Positions 43,971 through 55,829 are shown, counted from the stretch's first letter. The stretch: 64,000 nucleotides of DNA from Atriophallophorus winterbourni (GCA_013407085.1 JACCGJ010013240.1:2501-66500); one strand, 5' to 3'. Translations and numbers: made by a program. The notes: generated by a model from the letters alone, not told the origin.

Positions 43971-44614
43971 GTCGAAACAATGGCGGGAAAAAGCGCTAGT
44001 GCGAATGATGTCAAGTTCAAATAGTTGATTGGTTAAAAGAAAGATGAGCGATGAAGCAATAAAGTACCCCACAAAAATTAGTCTCAGAGAATGTCTGCTG
44101 AATGTAAACGATACGCAACCAAAATATTTTTGTAAAAATTACAAAGGGTAGGTTGTGTGAGTATCTCTTTTAAATGAGAAAAATAACTATTATTTTTTGC
44201 AAATCTGTTTTGCACCACTGAAAATGGCTGACTAGATAATCTAGTGTTCCGAATTTGAGTTGAAGAAATGCTTCTAAAGAACGTCCAATATTGCCAAAGT
44301 TGGTTCGTTTCGTCCTTTTGATATCTCTCAGCGTATACGTCTGTCGATAATTCGTCAAGTGTTATCAAGACCGCATTCCGTAACAAAGGATTTATGACTG
44401 CCACTCACAAAAAGGAAAGAGGTTTTCTTCAGAGAGCTATGGAGGTTTCAGATTAAGAGAAATGAGTATATTTAGGCGACTAAATCAAAAATGCAATCCG
44501 AAAATTATCAGACTCAATATTTTGAACCACTCTGTGATTTATTAAGTACTCTTTGAGGGTGGGTGTTGTGTTACCTGACTAGAAGAGAGAATTCATAATG
44601 CCCATATGCAAAGG
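43971..44614 (-). promoter_or_regulatory. Upstream region of alpha-spectrin
   Basis: Must contain the 5' untranslated region and probably the promoter, since mobile elements begin at about 44615. No TATA box or other core element could be picked out with confidence. A 106-codon open frame on the minus strand (44404-44084) has no recognised domain and is not supported as a gene. Confidence 0.4.
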
Positions 44615-45650
44615 TATTACTCGTTTAATTCCAGTAAATTACCGCCCTGGTACACTCCTTCCCGTGATTTGAAAACATATGGAGCGAAATGCGTGCGGAA
44701 TGATCTTGATTCCTCTCGCAAACCAAAACTTATTGTCCAGAAAGTTACATGGATTTTGGATGTCTCGTTCTTGATTGACTAAACTACTTGTGACAATGAA
44801 CGACTTGACCAATGCTGTAGATAAGGGTGTTTGCGTGCATGCGTGTTACATGGTCACAAGTACGCGCAAATGAGAATTGCAGTCAGCTTAAGCTGGATCT
44901 CCATGCCTTACATGACTGGTCAGTTTGAAATGAACTACCGCTCAATGAAAGAAAATGCAAGATATTGACTGCTGGAAGACATTTCAAGTTCTCTTACACC
45001 CTTGGTTCCCATATTCTTGAAAGCACTGACAAGGAGAAGGAATTGGGTGTGTTTTTGACCAGCACTTTGAAACCGTCACGTAACGCCACAGCTGTCCATG
45101 AAAAGACCCCGAAAGTATTGCTTCTGCAAAAACGCGTGTTCGGGAGTTTCACGAGCAAACAATTTATCGAATTATTTATACGTACTTGAGGCCAACCATG
45201 GAGCATGCGTTTCCGGCTTCGTCACCCTGGCTACAGAATGACACCTGCGTCTTGCAGAATATATATCATCGGTTCACCAAGATCGTACGTGGTTTAAATC
45301 ACAAACAATTCGAAGATCGTATTATAAGTTTCAATCTCTTCGACGTTCGCTACCGCGGCCTTAGAGGAGATTTGATTTTTATGTTCAATATATTGCATAC
45401 CCCAAAACATTCACCAATAAACCATTCATACGATTACCGCCCCGAACGAGCCGGAGTCATGAATACACAGTACTTAAATGTTGCTTTCAGATAGTCCGTA
45501 CGTGATGTGATATAGTACAAAAACACAGGTATTGCAAAAAAAGTCAATGAATGATCCCGGAAGCACTGATGTTTAACGGATAAGGTCCATCGAGGATGAG
45601 TGAAGAATCTCGGTTGTTGATGTTCCAAACTTTTCATTTTAATTGTTCGA
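44615..45650 (+). mobile_element. CR1-like LINE, 3' half
   Basis: Plus strand, reverse transcriptase from the conserved NYRP block (44635) to the C-terminus. Readable pieces: DKEKELGVFLTSTLKPSRNA (about 45030) and RPTMEHAFPASSPWLQND, IYHRFTKIVRGLN, YRGLRGDLIFMFNILHTPKH (45187-45420). Closely related to the minus-strand copy at 56220-57690. Frameshifts throughout. It is the nearest element upstream of alpha-spectrin. Confidence 0.75.
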
Positions 45651-45837
45651 AATAAATTGATCTTCCTTGAATATGAACCGTTTTCCTGTCCGATAGGCGA
45701 AGGTAATTTATTAAACTATGTTGAGGTCTGGGGCCAGTTTCATTTGGGTGCGGATTCAGAATTATGCTGTGAAGAAAATACTCGAAAGCGAGAGAATGTT
45801 GTTTCGAACGTTATGAAAATTTATTTAATATCAATAC

Positions 45838-46488
45838 CCAGGAATGCCATTATTATATAAATCATCAGGTAGAACACCTAAGTTAATAAGATTGCAAATT
45901 TTATCTATGGTAAGAAATGAAGCCAGATGTGATTCGAATTCATTTAAAGAGGAACTGAGTCTTATATATCTTTGAAGGAGATTCCACAGTTTAGCATATT
46001 TATTCAAGAAGAAATTGTTCCTTACTTTAGTATGAAACCTTGGTAATTTAATAGTTTTTTCCACTGTTTCTCAAGCTATACTTAGAATCATGTCGTTTAT
46101 GAAGATTCGAACTTATTTCTATATTATCCGTTGACAGTATTTTAAAGAATAAGATGAGATTATGCTTGAGTCTGCGAAACCATAAATGAACAAGGTTCAG
46201 TTTTATACATCTTTCTCTATAGGAATGTTTGGTGGTATAACCCAAGATGGATTTTGAGAAAGAACGTTGTATCTTTCCTAAAACTATGCTATCGGATTTA
46301 TTTATATTGATATATATTATGTTACAATAGTCTAGAATAGGCATAGTGAACAATTTATACATTTCTATTTTACAATGAGTTTGAATTATAGATCTATATA
46401 TAATATTCATAGTTTGCTTGGCTTTAGTAATAAGGTGGCGTATCTGTTCGTTGAAAGTGAGTGATGCAGAATATCGAAATCCTAAATA
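45838..46488 (-). mobile_element. LINE-R, C-terminal segment
   Basis: Minus strand, thumb and C-terminus of a non-LTR reverse transcriptase of a third family: GFRYSASLTFNEQIRHLITK, LFTMPILDYCNIIY, IQRSFSKSILGYTTKHSYRE, ending near 45840 with a stop after GIPGY. Sequence directly upstream in the element continues at 47543, on the far side of the T element. Confidence 0.75.
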
Positions 46489-47542
46489 GTAATAATAATA
46501 ATATATATTCTTGGATATCCAAGGCATGCAATACATGATCAGTTTATCAAATTTGAACAGCAAAAGAAAATAGTACAGTGCAAGTGACCGAAGTGAGCGG
46601 GGTTTTTAAACATTTTTTCCGTTCAATAAGGGAAATTAATATACAGTAGGTAAGAAAAAAATTATCAATGTCTAATAGAAATAAAATTTCATTTAAATTA
46701 TGTCAAGATTTACGAATGGCAAGGATGCAAGAAACAATGGAGAACAGAAATGGAAGGTAATTATGGAAAAAGTGGTGCGAATTGTAATGATGTTGTCATG
46801 AAAAATTGATAAATAAATTATATATGAATAAGTTCATGTTTTTACGGAAAGTTTGAATAAGAAGATTGAAAAGGGAACGTAAATCCATCGGAATAAGAAA
46901 ATCTAAGAAATTGTGGGGGATGAGAGAGGGTGTGGCTAATAGCAGGGAGTAGGCAGTAGGGTGTTGTGCTCCAATACACTTGAAGAATTGTCGACCAATC
47001 GAACCAAAACGTGTTTACCAGCCGGATTTTCGTTATCTGCAGGAGAATGAATCGCATACGGAACAAATCCCGGCGGATAGATTTCGAGCCAATTACAGTG
47101 ATGGTTGGTTAGTCGAAGACACTGGAATATAATGAAAGATTTTCTCTTCACCAGCACGGTGAGAGGTCATCAAAGTAAAATAGTACATCATTCAAGAAAT
47201 AAGAATGTACATTTAAAAAATAATTTTTTTATACTTTTTACGTTTTTTTCATGATTTTGGTAGATTTTTTTAAATATTTTGCACGTTAAGATAAAAAAAA
47301 TGATACATTTCTAGGCCTCGTGAGAAATAAAAGACAGTTATATACATGATGGTGTATAGAAAATGTTATCGAAGGCAATGTTGAGATTAATTTGTGTAAA
47401 AGCATTTCCAGGGTCTGGTAACGTGACACTTGAATGGCCAGTTATCCAGAGAATACTATCTGACCTCATGACATATTAATATATGCAGATATATAAGCAG
47501 ATAATGGTTAAGGATATGGTTATATGGTAAAATGATTATAAA
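46489..47542 (-). mobile_element. T element inserted in LINE-R
   Basis: About 1054 bp, minus strand, from TAATCATTTTACCATAT (47542) to a CCTTGGATATCCAAGAATAT block and a (TAA)n tail at 46489-46505. Flanked by a 5-bp repeat ATTTA (minus strand) within LINE-R. Removing it rejoins DSTRDL to GFRYS. The same family lies at 59888-60791 (plus), 52017-52633 and 58880-58990 (3' end). It has no recognisable protein. A short shared frame (around FQCLRL) is conserved between two copies. Confidence 0.75.
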
Positions 47543-47762
47543 TCACGCGTGCTATCAATCATTTGAATTGCGTTATTGTTAAAAAGGATTGAATTATTTT
47601 GTATCGTGCATATTATAGGTATAAAATTTGATTTTGCTGTTGAGAACGTTAGACTGTTATTTGTCGCCTAATCTGCAAGAGCAGCTAAATCATTGTTTAG
47701 TCAAGCTATATACAATTATGCTTGATTAGATGAGAAAGTGATAACGATTTTCATATCATCAG
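47543..47762 (-). mobile_element. LINE-R, middle reverse-transcriptase segment
   Basis: Between the T element and the gypsy element. The minus strand starts at the catalytic DDMKIVITFSSN and runs to NNAIQMIDSTRDL with one or two stops. The first residue of the FADD motif is lost at the gypsy junction. Confidence 0.7.
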
Positions 47763-47911
47763 TTCAAATTATGATTTTCGCTCACTGTGATATTTACACA
47801 TTCGCTCACTTGTGATACCCTTGGCTTTCGGTGAATACACGACTTCAGTGACCGTTGTGTTCTCTCTGACTACACGGGCTGGGCCAACAGTAGTGCAGTA
47901 CAGACATAACA
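47763..47911 (+). repeat. Left 149-bp terminal repeat of gypsy element
   Basis: Begins TTCAAATTATGA, ends CAGACATAACA, and lies 25 bp before the gag start. About nine-tenths identical by eye to 52634-52782. Whether it is a whole LTR or the 3' part of a longer one is unresolved. Confidence 0.75.
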
Positions 47912-47936
47912 ACTTGACGACGGGGTGTTTTCAATC

Positions 47937-48720
47937 ATGTCCGCTGAATACGAAGTGCATCTTTTACAAAAGCTGGTCGAACGAATACTCCAGATAAAAG
48001 AAGCAAATTCTTCTGCGATTGATACCAAATCTCTATCTATCGAATCTCTCATGTCCTCTATAAAGGAATTTCACTTCGACCTTGAAAATAATGTGACTTT
48101 CGACACGTGGTTCCGGCGTTATGGAGATATATTCCGAATAGACCTCAAGGACCTGGGAGATGACTTCAAAGTTCGACTGCTAATGCGTAAATTGGGTGCA
48201 GCGGAATTAGACAAATATTGCAATTCAATTTTTCCTCAGAACCCACGCGACCGTACATTCGAAGAGACAGTCGAGTCAATCAAACAATGTTTTGGTGATC
48301 AATCATCTCTATTCAGTATTCGTTACCGCTGTCTTAATTTAGTCGTGAATGAAACAACCGATTTTGTGACACATCTCGGAGACGTTAATAGAGAGTGTGA
48401 ACGCTTCAAATTGCGCTCACTGACTGACGCTCAATTTAAATGTCTCATTTTTTCAGCAGTCTGCGATCCTCGCGATTTACAGATATTCTGATTCGCTTAC
48501 TGAATCGTCTAGAGCAGGATCTGAATATGACGCTCCAAGCAATCGGAGAAGAACACCAATGTCTCGTGAACATTAAAAACGACTCCGCCCTCGTGCAGTC
48601 GAACATTCGTGACAATTTTACAATCCAGGCGGTACATCAACCAAAACAGAACAACACTCAACAACCGTCTCTGCCCTTCCAAGAAACACAGATTCCAGAA
48701 TTGCAACAGAATGGGGCATA
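47937..48720 (+). pseudogene. Gypsy gag remains
   Basis: Structural protein of the element particle. The first frame (47937-48491) starts MSAEYEVHLLQKLVERIL and includes FDTWFRRYGDIFRIDLKDLG, typical of gypsy gag. A frameshift near 48470 leads to a second frame (RSSRFTDILIRLLNRLEQDL). Next comes a single zinc knuckle whose first cysteine is replaced by phenylalanine (FQNCNRMGHKENYC at about 48690-48732). Confidence 0.75.
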
Positions 48721-51700
48721 AAGAAAATTACTGCCGGGCAAAGTATTTTAATAAGAAATCTATACTGAATCATTCCAATAATATAACTTATCGCTCCTAT
48801 CCTGTCTTTTCAACCTTTCAAGGATATGTGAAAAATCGACGAAAGTATCTTACCGTCACGCTAAATGGTACGCCGCCCCGTTTTCAATTTGACCCTGCCT
48901 CCGACATCACTATAATATCTGAAGACACTTGGTGATCGGTTGGCAAACCAAACATATATCCCACCAGTCCTGTTGCACGCAGCGCATCTGGAGGAAAGTT
49001 AAATCTCATGGGCCAGATTACGTGCTGTATTGCCTTCAACGACACACAACTAGAAGGTGTCTGTTACGTGCCAAAGCATTCAAACTTGAATCTCCTTGGC
49101 CTGGATTGGCTTGAAAATTTGAAGTTGCTTGATTTACCGCTAAACACTGTGTGCAATGCTGTGAATCAATCGACAGATGACTGAGTAAAACAGATTCAAC
49201 TCAAATTCCCGGAAGTCTTCCAAGATGGCCTTGGATATTGCCGGAAAACTTCAGCAAAGCTGACTTTAAAGCCGAATGCGAACCCAACATTTCGCCCCAA
49301 ACGCCCCGTACCGTACGCTCTTTTGGAAAAAGTCGACGAAGAACTTGACAGACTGCAAGCCGCCGGAGTAATCAGACCCGTCAACTACTCAGCATGGGCA
49401 GCACCAATTGTAATTGTCAAAAACCGAATGGTAGTCTGAGAGTGTGTGCGTATTATTCGACTGGTTTCAATGTATCCTTGACAGATAATTAATACCCACT
49501 ACCTCTTCCTGAAGATCTCTTCGCCAGATTGAACGGTGGTCAGTGTTTTGCAAAACTGGACCTATCGGAAGCTTACCTCCAGATTGAGGTCGCTGAAGAA
49601 TCAAGAGAGCTATTAACGATCAACACTCACCATGGGCTCTTTCAGTACCAATGCTTGTCGTTTGGTGTCAAGACTGCACTCGCTATCTTCCAAGAGATCA
49701 TGGATACCATACGCCAGGGTTTACCCTATGCTGCTGCATATCTCGACGATATAATCATGTTCGGATCAAATGTGGATGAACTACGTGATCGTATAAAGGA
49801 GGTTCTCAAACGCGTAAACGAATATGGCTTACGTTTACGGTCCGAAAAATGTGAATTTTTCATGGAATCTATAAGATATCTCGGATTTATCATTGATCTA
49901 CATGGTCAACGGCCAGATCCATCAAACATTGCTGCAATTCAGAATATGCCACCACCACATGATATCCCAACATTGCGATTATTCCTAGGGTTGGTCAGCC
50001 ACTATGGCGAATTTTTACCATCATTGCACAAATTACGCGGCCCTCTCAATAATCTACTAAAGAAGGATGTTCCTTGGATATGGTCAGAAGAAACCCAACA
50101 AACTTTTGAGAAGATAAAGTCGATGCTGACCTCAGATCTTTTACTGACACATTACGACCCAAGGCTTCCAATCGTTCTAGCCTCGGACGCTTCCAGCTAC
50201 GGAATCGGTGCAGTTATCTCACATGTCTTCAAGGATGGAACCGAAAAAGCCATTGCTCACGCAGCACGATCACTCACTTCAGCTGAACGGAATTAAAGCC
50301 AAATCTGGAAAGAGGCGCTTTTCATCATCATCGCTATCAAGAAATTTCATAAGATACTATACGGCCGGAAATTCACACCATAAACCGTTGCTTGCTGTTT
50401 TTGCATCAAAAATGGCATTCCTGTCTACATAGCAAACAGGCTACAGCGATGGTCAACCATCCTGCTGGGCAATAACATCGGCATAAAGTACATCTCCACC
50501 GGGAAAATCAGACCAGCGGATGCACTCTCAAGACTAATAACATAAAACACTATAGAAGAAGACATGGTAGCCCAAACAACTCTGGATGCTGTCCTCAGTT
50601 GCTTGCTTCCCACCACTATGATGAAACTGCCGGTAAAATTTGACCAAATTCGAGATGCAACATTCGAAGACCCCGTACTGCAAAAGGTATTTGAATACCA
50701 TAAATCCAGATGGCCAGTATTTGTACAAGACCCAGAACTACAACAATTCCGACATCGTCAGAATTTCCTTTCAATCGTGGACGGTTGTCTCATGTTTTCG
50801 GATAGCGTGGTAATTCCGAAGAAACTCCGTTCGACAGTTCTCAAACAATTCCACACAAGTCATCCTGTGATAAATCGTATGAAGGCGCTAACGCGCAGCT
50901 TCGTGAACTAGCCCCTTATAGATTCACACACTGAGAACCTGGTTAGCTCGTGTTCTGAATGTCAATCGGCATTAAAATCACCGACAAAGTGTGAACCGCA
51001 CCCATGGTCCAATCCCACAGAACCCTAGTCAAGAATTCACTTGGATTTTACGGGCCCACTAAACGGAATATCTTATCTCCTACTGGTGGAATCACACAGC
51101 AAATGACCGGAGATATTCCCCCTCACCAACACAAAACTCGGACGACAATCAAAAAGCTGCAAGAAACGTTCGCTAGATTTGGTTATCCAAAGACATTGGT
51201 GACCGATAACGGAAGCCAATTTACGTCGAATGAGTTTGGCTTATTTTGCCGACAACATGGAATGAAGCACATCCGCACACCGCCATATCACCCACAATCG
51301 AACGGACAAGTGGAGAGGTTCGTAGACACTTTCAAGCGAGCAATGCTCGAAGCACCGGAGGAAGGGAATACGAAAGACGTTCCGCAGAACTTTTTGATGT
51401 TCTACCGAATCACATCTAATCCTAACGTACCTGGAGCCATATCACCTGCGAAAGTCATGCTAAGGCAAAAACCGAGAACCATCTTCGATCTCATGCGACC
51501 AAACACGGTGGATCATACCGATAAAAATCTTAAAATGGAAGCTAAATGTAATAGACATTATGGTGCAAAACTCCGAAAATGATTGGTCGGACAAAATGTC
51601 CTCGCCAAGGATTACAGTGGTGATAAGATCACATGGACCCCAGGGACCGTTAGCAAGATCGTGGGCCACGTTTGTTACGAGATAATGGTTGGAAAAGAAA

Positions 51701-51960
51701 CGGGTACGACATGCAAACCAATTCACTAAGGGCGTCAGGTGCAAAATCGAATTCTCCAAGTATGCAGGAAACTCCATTGGAAATCCAACTGGGTGAATTC
51801 AACCTCAAAAGCCCAGAACAAAGAAAGTCAGCGGAAGAAGATCATTCTCGAATTAATTTACTGGAATGCAAACAAAGAAGGCGAACTGATCGAAGACGTA
51901 TTCCAGTAACCCGCCTGCAAGTGAATCCAAAAATGAAGTCATACGACAACCAAGCTTGAA
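48720..51960 (+). pseudogene. Gypsy pol remains: protease, reverse transcriptase, RNase H, integrase
   Basis: Protease motif FDPASDITIIS (about 48890). Reverse transcriptase: KVDEELDRLQAAGVIRP (49330), CFAKLDLSEAYLQIEV (49540) and catalytic YLDD at 49739-49750. RNase H: ASDASSYGIGAVIS (50180). Integrase: a decayed zinc-binding part (HTSHP, then CSECQSALKSP at 50960), then VTDNGSQFTSNEFG (51195) and HPQSNGQVERFVDTFKRAML (51290). Breaks near 49440, 50290, 50910 and 51590 prevent a continuous product. Would copy the element RNA and insert the DNA if intact. Confidence 0.85.
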
Positions 51961-52016
51961 AGGGGAGGTGTTAGGAGGGCACCATCTGTCGTATGGACAT
52001 TGAACGAGCTATTGAT

Positions 52017-52633
52017 TATTATTATTAATAATAATAATGTATATTCTTGGATACACCAAGTCACGCCATGCATAATCATTTGTTTTCATGAATAAGTACA
52101 TCAAATATAACGGTAATTATACAAATGATAAGGTCAAACATAAATACATTTTTTGTTAACAACCGTAAAAATAGTTGGATAACATTTGTACAGATGGTAG
52201 CTTGTTTAAAAAATTAAAGTCGATAGAATATTGGAAAAATAGATGATAAAGGTTCATGTTTTTAACGAATTCGACAGTAATTGTTTGAAATGGGTTAATT
52301 ACAGTTTGGGTAGGTCAGAACCGCAATGTTTATTCATGTATGATGTTCCAAATGCAACTTCAAAGGCAGATAATTGTATAGGGAGTTCACTTCATCGGTT
52401 CACGGAGATATGAGTTGTATCGCCAATTCAAGAATTGTGAGAGTGTATTTTGTTATATTTCAACAATTCTGAAAAGTAAATTCTCAAGAAAAAAGTTGTC
52501 AATTTAAAAATTTTTATAGCTAAAAATATTAAAAGCCTTTTATGCCGTATAAGTATAAATTATCTATAGTTGTATTAATTAGAAATAGCTTACCTAATTT
52601 TTCCGGAGATCATCAATCAATATCGATGGTGTG
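52017..52633 (-). mobile_element. T element copy within the gypsy 3' end
   Basis: The left end is a (TAA)n tract (52019-52040) followed by TGTATATTCTTGG and CCAAG, the family 3' end in minus orientation. The body shares AAAACATGAAC with the copy at 46489-47542 but is otherwise strongly diverged or shortened. It separates the presumed LTR start (51969) from the second 149-bp repeat. Confidence 0.55.
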
Positions 52634-52782
52634 TTCAAATTATGAATTTCGCTCACTGTGATATTTATAAATTCGCTCACTTGTGATACCCTTGGCTTTC
52701 GGTGAATACACGAGTTCAGTGACGGTTGTTTTCTCTCTGATCACACGGGCTGGGCCAACAGCAGTGCAGTACAGACATAACA
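52634..52782 (+). repeat. Right 149-bp terminal repeat of gypsy element
   Basis: Same length and same ends as 47763-47911. Followed by LINE-R sequence. Confidence 0.75.
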
Positions 52783-52794
52783 GAAATGACGTTA

Positions 52795-52804
52795 TGTATG
52801 ACAT

Positions 52805-52854
<50 letters not shown>

Positions 52855-54157
52855 ACAGTGAGGGGACTAATACGCTACCTTGAATCACCCCGCTGGAAAT
52901 AGGAAGGCTGCGAGATCTATCGCCGTTAACTTCAACGGAGTAAGTGCGACCGGTAAGAGAAAAAGTTAACCAGGAAAGAAAATCACCACCGATGCCATAT
53001 GATTCAAGTTTCGATAATAATAACTTATGAGGAACAGTATCAAATGCTTTAGTTATGTCTAGGAAGACAACTACAACTGCCAAAATTTCCTAAATCGATG
53101 AAATAATATAGTCTAGGTATTCAAGCTGGCATGTAATGCGAGATCTTTTATACAGGAAGCCATGTTGAGCTCTCGAGAAGAAACTTGGAGATAAGTGACT
53201 TAGGATAGTTTTTTCACTATTTTTAAGTAATCTAGATAGTTTTGCTGTGTGGTTAATTGGACGATAATTTGATACCGTGTGCTTCGAGCCAGATTTATGT
53301 CTGGGTGTAACGGCAGTGTTTCCCTTCTAAAAGAAAGATTCCAGACTCGATTGAAGTGTTAAATAAGTTCAGTAGAAGAAGATTGATTTCGTCACCACCC
53401 ATCCTGCAAATGGCAGGTGGAATGCCTGTTATGTCTGGCTTGAGACTCAACTTAGTTTGCTTGTAGACTTCATTAATGTCATTCAGATTTATGCATGTAG
53501 TGCTTAGTACACTAGGTTTCCGAAATGTTCTAGTGATATCTTTATAGATGGAAGTATTGTATTAAGTATTAAATATTTTAGAAATTATTCACAGATTGTA
53601 TTAGGGTCTGTAATTCTTATTTCTGCAGAATTATAAGTTCGATCCCGAATAATAAAATCTGCTTTGCTGACTGATTTTGCGGATCGTAATTTAAATGGTC
53701 TGCTTAGGGATTTTAGCTCATCACAACTGTTCAGTACTCTATTTTCTGATGCTTTGAATGTGTGAACTAGAATAAGTTTGTGGTCACTTAATAGTCCGTA
53801 TTATTGTTCATTGCAAACGAAGACCATTCTTTTATTTCATTTTCATTTTCTGGAGCCTAGTTTTTATCAGCACTGTTTAGGACTGTTGATTAAACCTATT
53901 ATGTTCGAATGAAATGTATAAGATATAGTTGGAGAATCATTTGAAAGGAACAAATTGAGACCAATCTTTAATGCTTTTAAGTGTTGAATGTAGGTTTCAA
54001 TTGATGTAACGGTAACGAGTTTTGACCTCATTGAAAGGTTTGCAAGTACATGGAAGATGAAACGATAATATTTTGTGATCCCAATTAAAGTGGAAAGGCA
54101 ATATTAGTAAGTTGGTTAGATCAATATTTAAAGTAAAGACTAAGTCAAGAATGTTGT
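52795..54157 (-). mobile_element. LINE-R, endonuclease end and N-terminal half of reverse transcriptase
   Basis: Minus strand. Endonuclease C-terminus NILDLVFTLNIDLTNL with DHKILSF (54150-54060), then decayed linker, then the reverse transcriptase: SNYRPINHTAKLSRLLK (about 53260), VVVFLDITKAFDTVPHKLLL (53075), FSLTGRTYSVEVNGDRS (52960) and ISSGVIQGSVL (52900). The (TA)n run at 52806-52852 sits in the codons for the following YIND-type block. It stops at the gypsy insertion and continues at 47762. An HR repeat interrupts it at 54158. Confidence 0.75.
52806..52852. repeat. (TA)n microsatellite
   Basis: About 46 bp of TA repeats inside LINE-R. Confidence 0.9.
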
Positions 54158-54335
54158 ACGAACCCTATGCAACAGTGGCATTCAAGTATAACCTTGTTTA
54201 CCATTTATCCACTGTTTCAAGGCTCACAAAACCTGATCTTAATGTCTCCACCTGATGACGACAAACAGCCTGAAACCGGTAGTGGAGTGTAATTTTGGGG
54301 ATGTGAGCAACACATCAAAATATGAGTACGTTGTT
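54158..54335 (+). ncRNA. HR repeat copy with near-complete hammerhead
   Basis: Plus strand, 54246-54287. It reads CUCCAC, CUGAUGA (54252-54258), CGACAAACAGCCU as stem II region (weakened by one change), GAAA (54272-54275), ACCGGU, cleavage A (54281), then GUGGAG, forming a perfect six-pair stem I. The upstream block CAACAGTGGCATTCAAGTATA matches 21025-21045. Inserted in the LINE-R endonuclease region. All core bases except stem II pairing are intact. Confidence 0.75.
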
Positions 54336-54984
54336 TAATTGTGTTTTTACGTGGTGGGACTAAAGTGAAACATTCTATGTGAATGTCATATGTTGAAAAG
54401 ATATATTTTATAAAAATCGTTTAAAGGATAGTTATCTGCAACTTTGAAGATGATAACATGTTTTGAACGAGCTTCTTTTCGATATATTTCCGAGCTTGTG
54501 GTTTCTATAAATTAATTGGCTTGTATCAGTATATATTGGTCAATACTTTTATCAGAGTTCATGAGTGATAAAAAAGGTTTTAGAGAATTATAGATGGAAT
54601 TGCATAATCCTAGATCGTTTCTGACACCTCCGATTCTAATTTTTTCAAATTATTCAGAATAACGGAAGTGTCACTGTGTTATCTGACAGTACAATTACTA
54701 GTCTTAGACAATTTACAAAGCTTTAATCGAGAAGATAATAAGGTTTTCGATAGCATTTTATCACCGGAATTATTTAATGGATTCAACAGATATTATTTTA
54801 ATGAAATTGAGGTAAAATATGTTAAGAGAATACGTTGAATATAAGCAGCATAAATGTAATCAGTGAATTGGTATCACGTACCAAATTCAAGCAGCGACCT
54901 CGGTTAATCCTGATGAATGTCCCACAGACAGTAAAAGTACTGGTAGGAACACTTACTCTTGATTCTTCTTGGTATTTGTACCTC
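54336..54984. other. AT-rich stretch, unassigned
   Basis: May hold further LINE-R endonuclease sequence on the minus strand or upstream integrase remains on the plus strand, but neither is readable enough to claim. Confidence 0.35.
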
Positions 54985-55340
54985 TATAAAACATTTTCAG
55001 GTGTTCAACTGCCGAGTTGGTACATGGCTTCAATCTTCACCTTCCGAGTGAACTCATCGCGTCATTCGATGTACTCGTTGACGTCAACATCCCGAATTAT
55101 GTACACTTATGGGTGAATTACCTGCTTTCCCAACTCGGCCATTCAGTCTATGGCCCATGTGATCTGAAAATATGTGATTTCGTTTTCGCCAGAGGCGATC
55201 AAGTTAGCAAACACATGAAACATCCATACATTGAACCATTCAAGGTGAGTTCCAGAAATCCGAAATATTTTGTCGAAATAAATGATGTGCAACATACAGT
55301 TAGCTTAGACCGTTCAAAAGATGCATTTGTCTAATCTGCC
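54985..55340 (+). mobile_element. Second gypsy element: integrase C-terminal remnant
   Basis: The plus strand reads VHGFNLHLPSELIASFD (55017), then FVFARGDQVSKHMKHPYIEP (about 55185) and FVEINDVQHTVSLDRSKDAF (about 55270). This is the C-terminal part of a Ty3/gypsy integrase, where the small barrel domain precedes the end of pol. A different element from the one at 47763-52782, since that integrase end is present separately. Sequence downstream to 55830 is unassigned and may include LTR remains. Confidence 0.65.
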
Positions 55341-55829
55341 CTTCCGTCTCACCTTATTTCTCTTAAATAATAATGACAGGAAACCCGTGTTTCAACTATT
55401 GCCCCTGATGCTTTTCTACAGTCACCTCAACGGATTTAACCCTCAGAACAATCACAAGCAGTCTTCGCCAATCCCCCTCATTGCGACATACCCTATATGG
55501 CCTCAAAGTCAAATGACCGAAACAGCTGTCGGACTATTATACTACCTGACCCATTGAATTGTCATGCTTCAAACGACCCAGTTTCTATTCATACACATCT
55601 TCTAACCGAAGTGTTTACTTACCTGGAAACACTCTCTCACAACTTCAGCTGAAACCGAGCGTATTTAATCAATGGAGGAGTACTGCAGGGATTTGTACAG
55701 TTCTAAGTTTTGTATAATCCTAATTTGTTAACTTACATATTATCGTTTCATTTCGATTACCGAGTTCAGATAACAGCAGTTAGTCTAGACTGTTACGACC
55801 AAGTTCTCACATAATCAGCTCAGTCACTG

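Larger units (their letters stand above)
47763..52782 (+). mobile_element. Ty3/gypsy LTR retrotransposon, broken, inserted in LINE-R
   Basis: 5.0 kb bounded by 149-bp direct repeats (47763-47911 and 52634-52782). Order gag, protease, reverse transcriptase, RNase H, integrase, which places it in the Ty3/gypsy group. A purine-rich tract AAAGGGGAGG lies at 51959-51968, followed by TGTTAGGAGGGCACC, which looks like a true LTR start. A T element copy follows (52017-52633) before the second 149-bp repeat. LINE-R reverse transcriptase flanks both ends. Many stops and frameshifts. No replication-competent copy is present. Confidence 0.8.

Noticed and set aside
43971..44072. Upstream in-frame extension of alpha-spectrin starting at ATG 44072
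   Set aside because: The extra 34 residues are hydrophobic and unlike any alpha-spectrin N-terminus; conservation begins at the methionine at 43970.
44084..44404. 106-codon ORF upstream of spectrin
   Set aside because: No recognised domain, no conserved motif, no splice partner; likely chance in the promoter region.
52640..52800. Open frame through the 149-bp repeat on the minus strand (following the LINE-R reverse transcriptase)
   Set aside because: It is the reverse complement of the gypsy terminal repeat joined by a (TA)n run, not LINE coding sequence.
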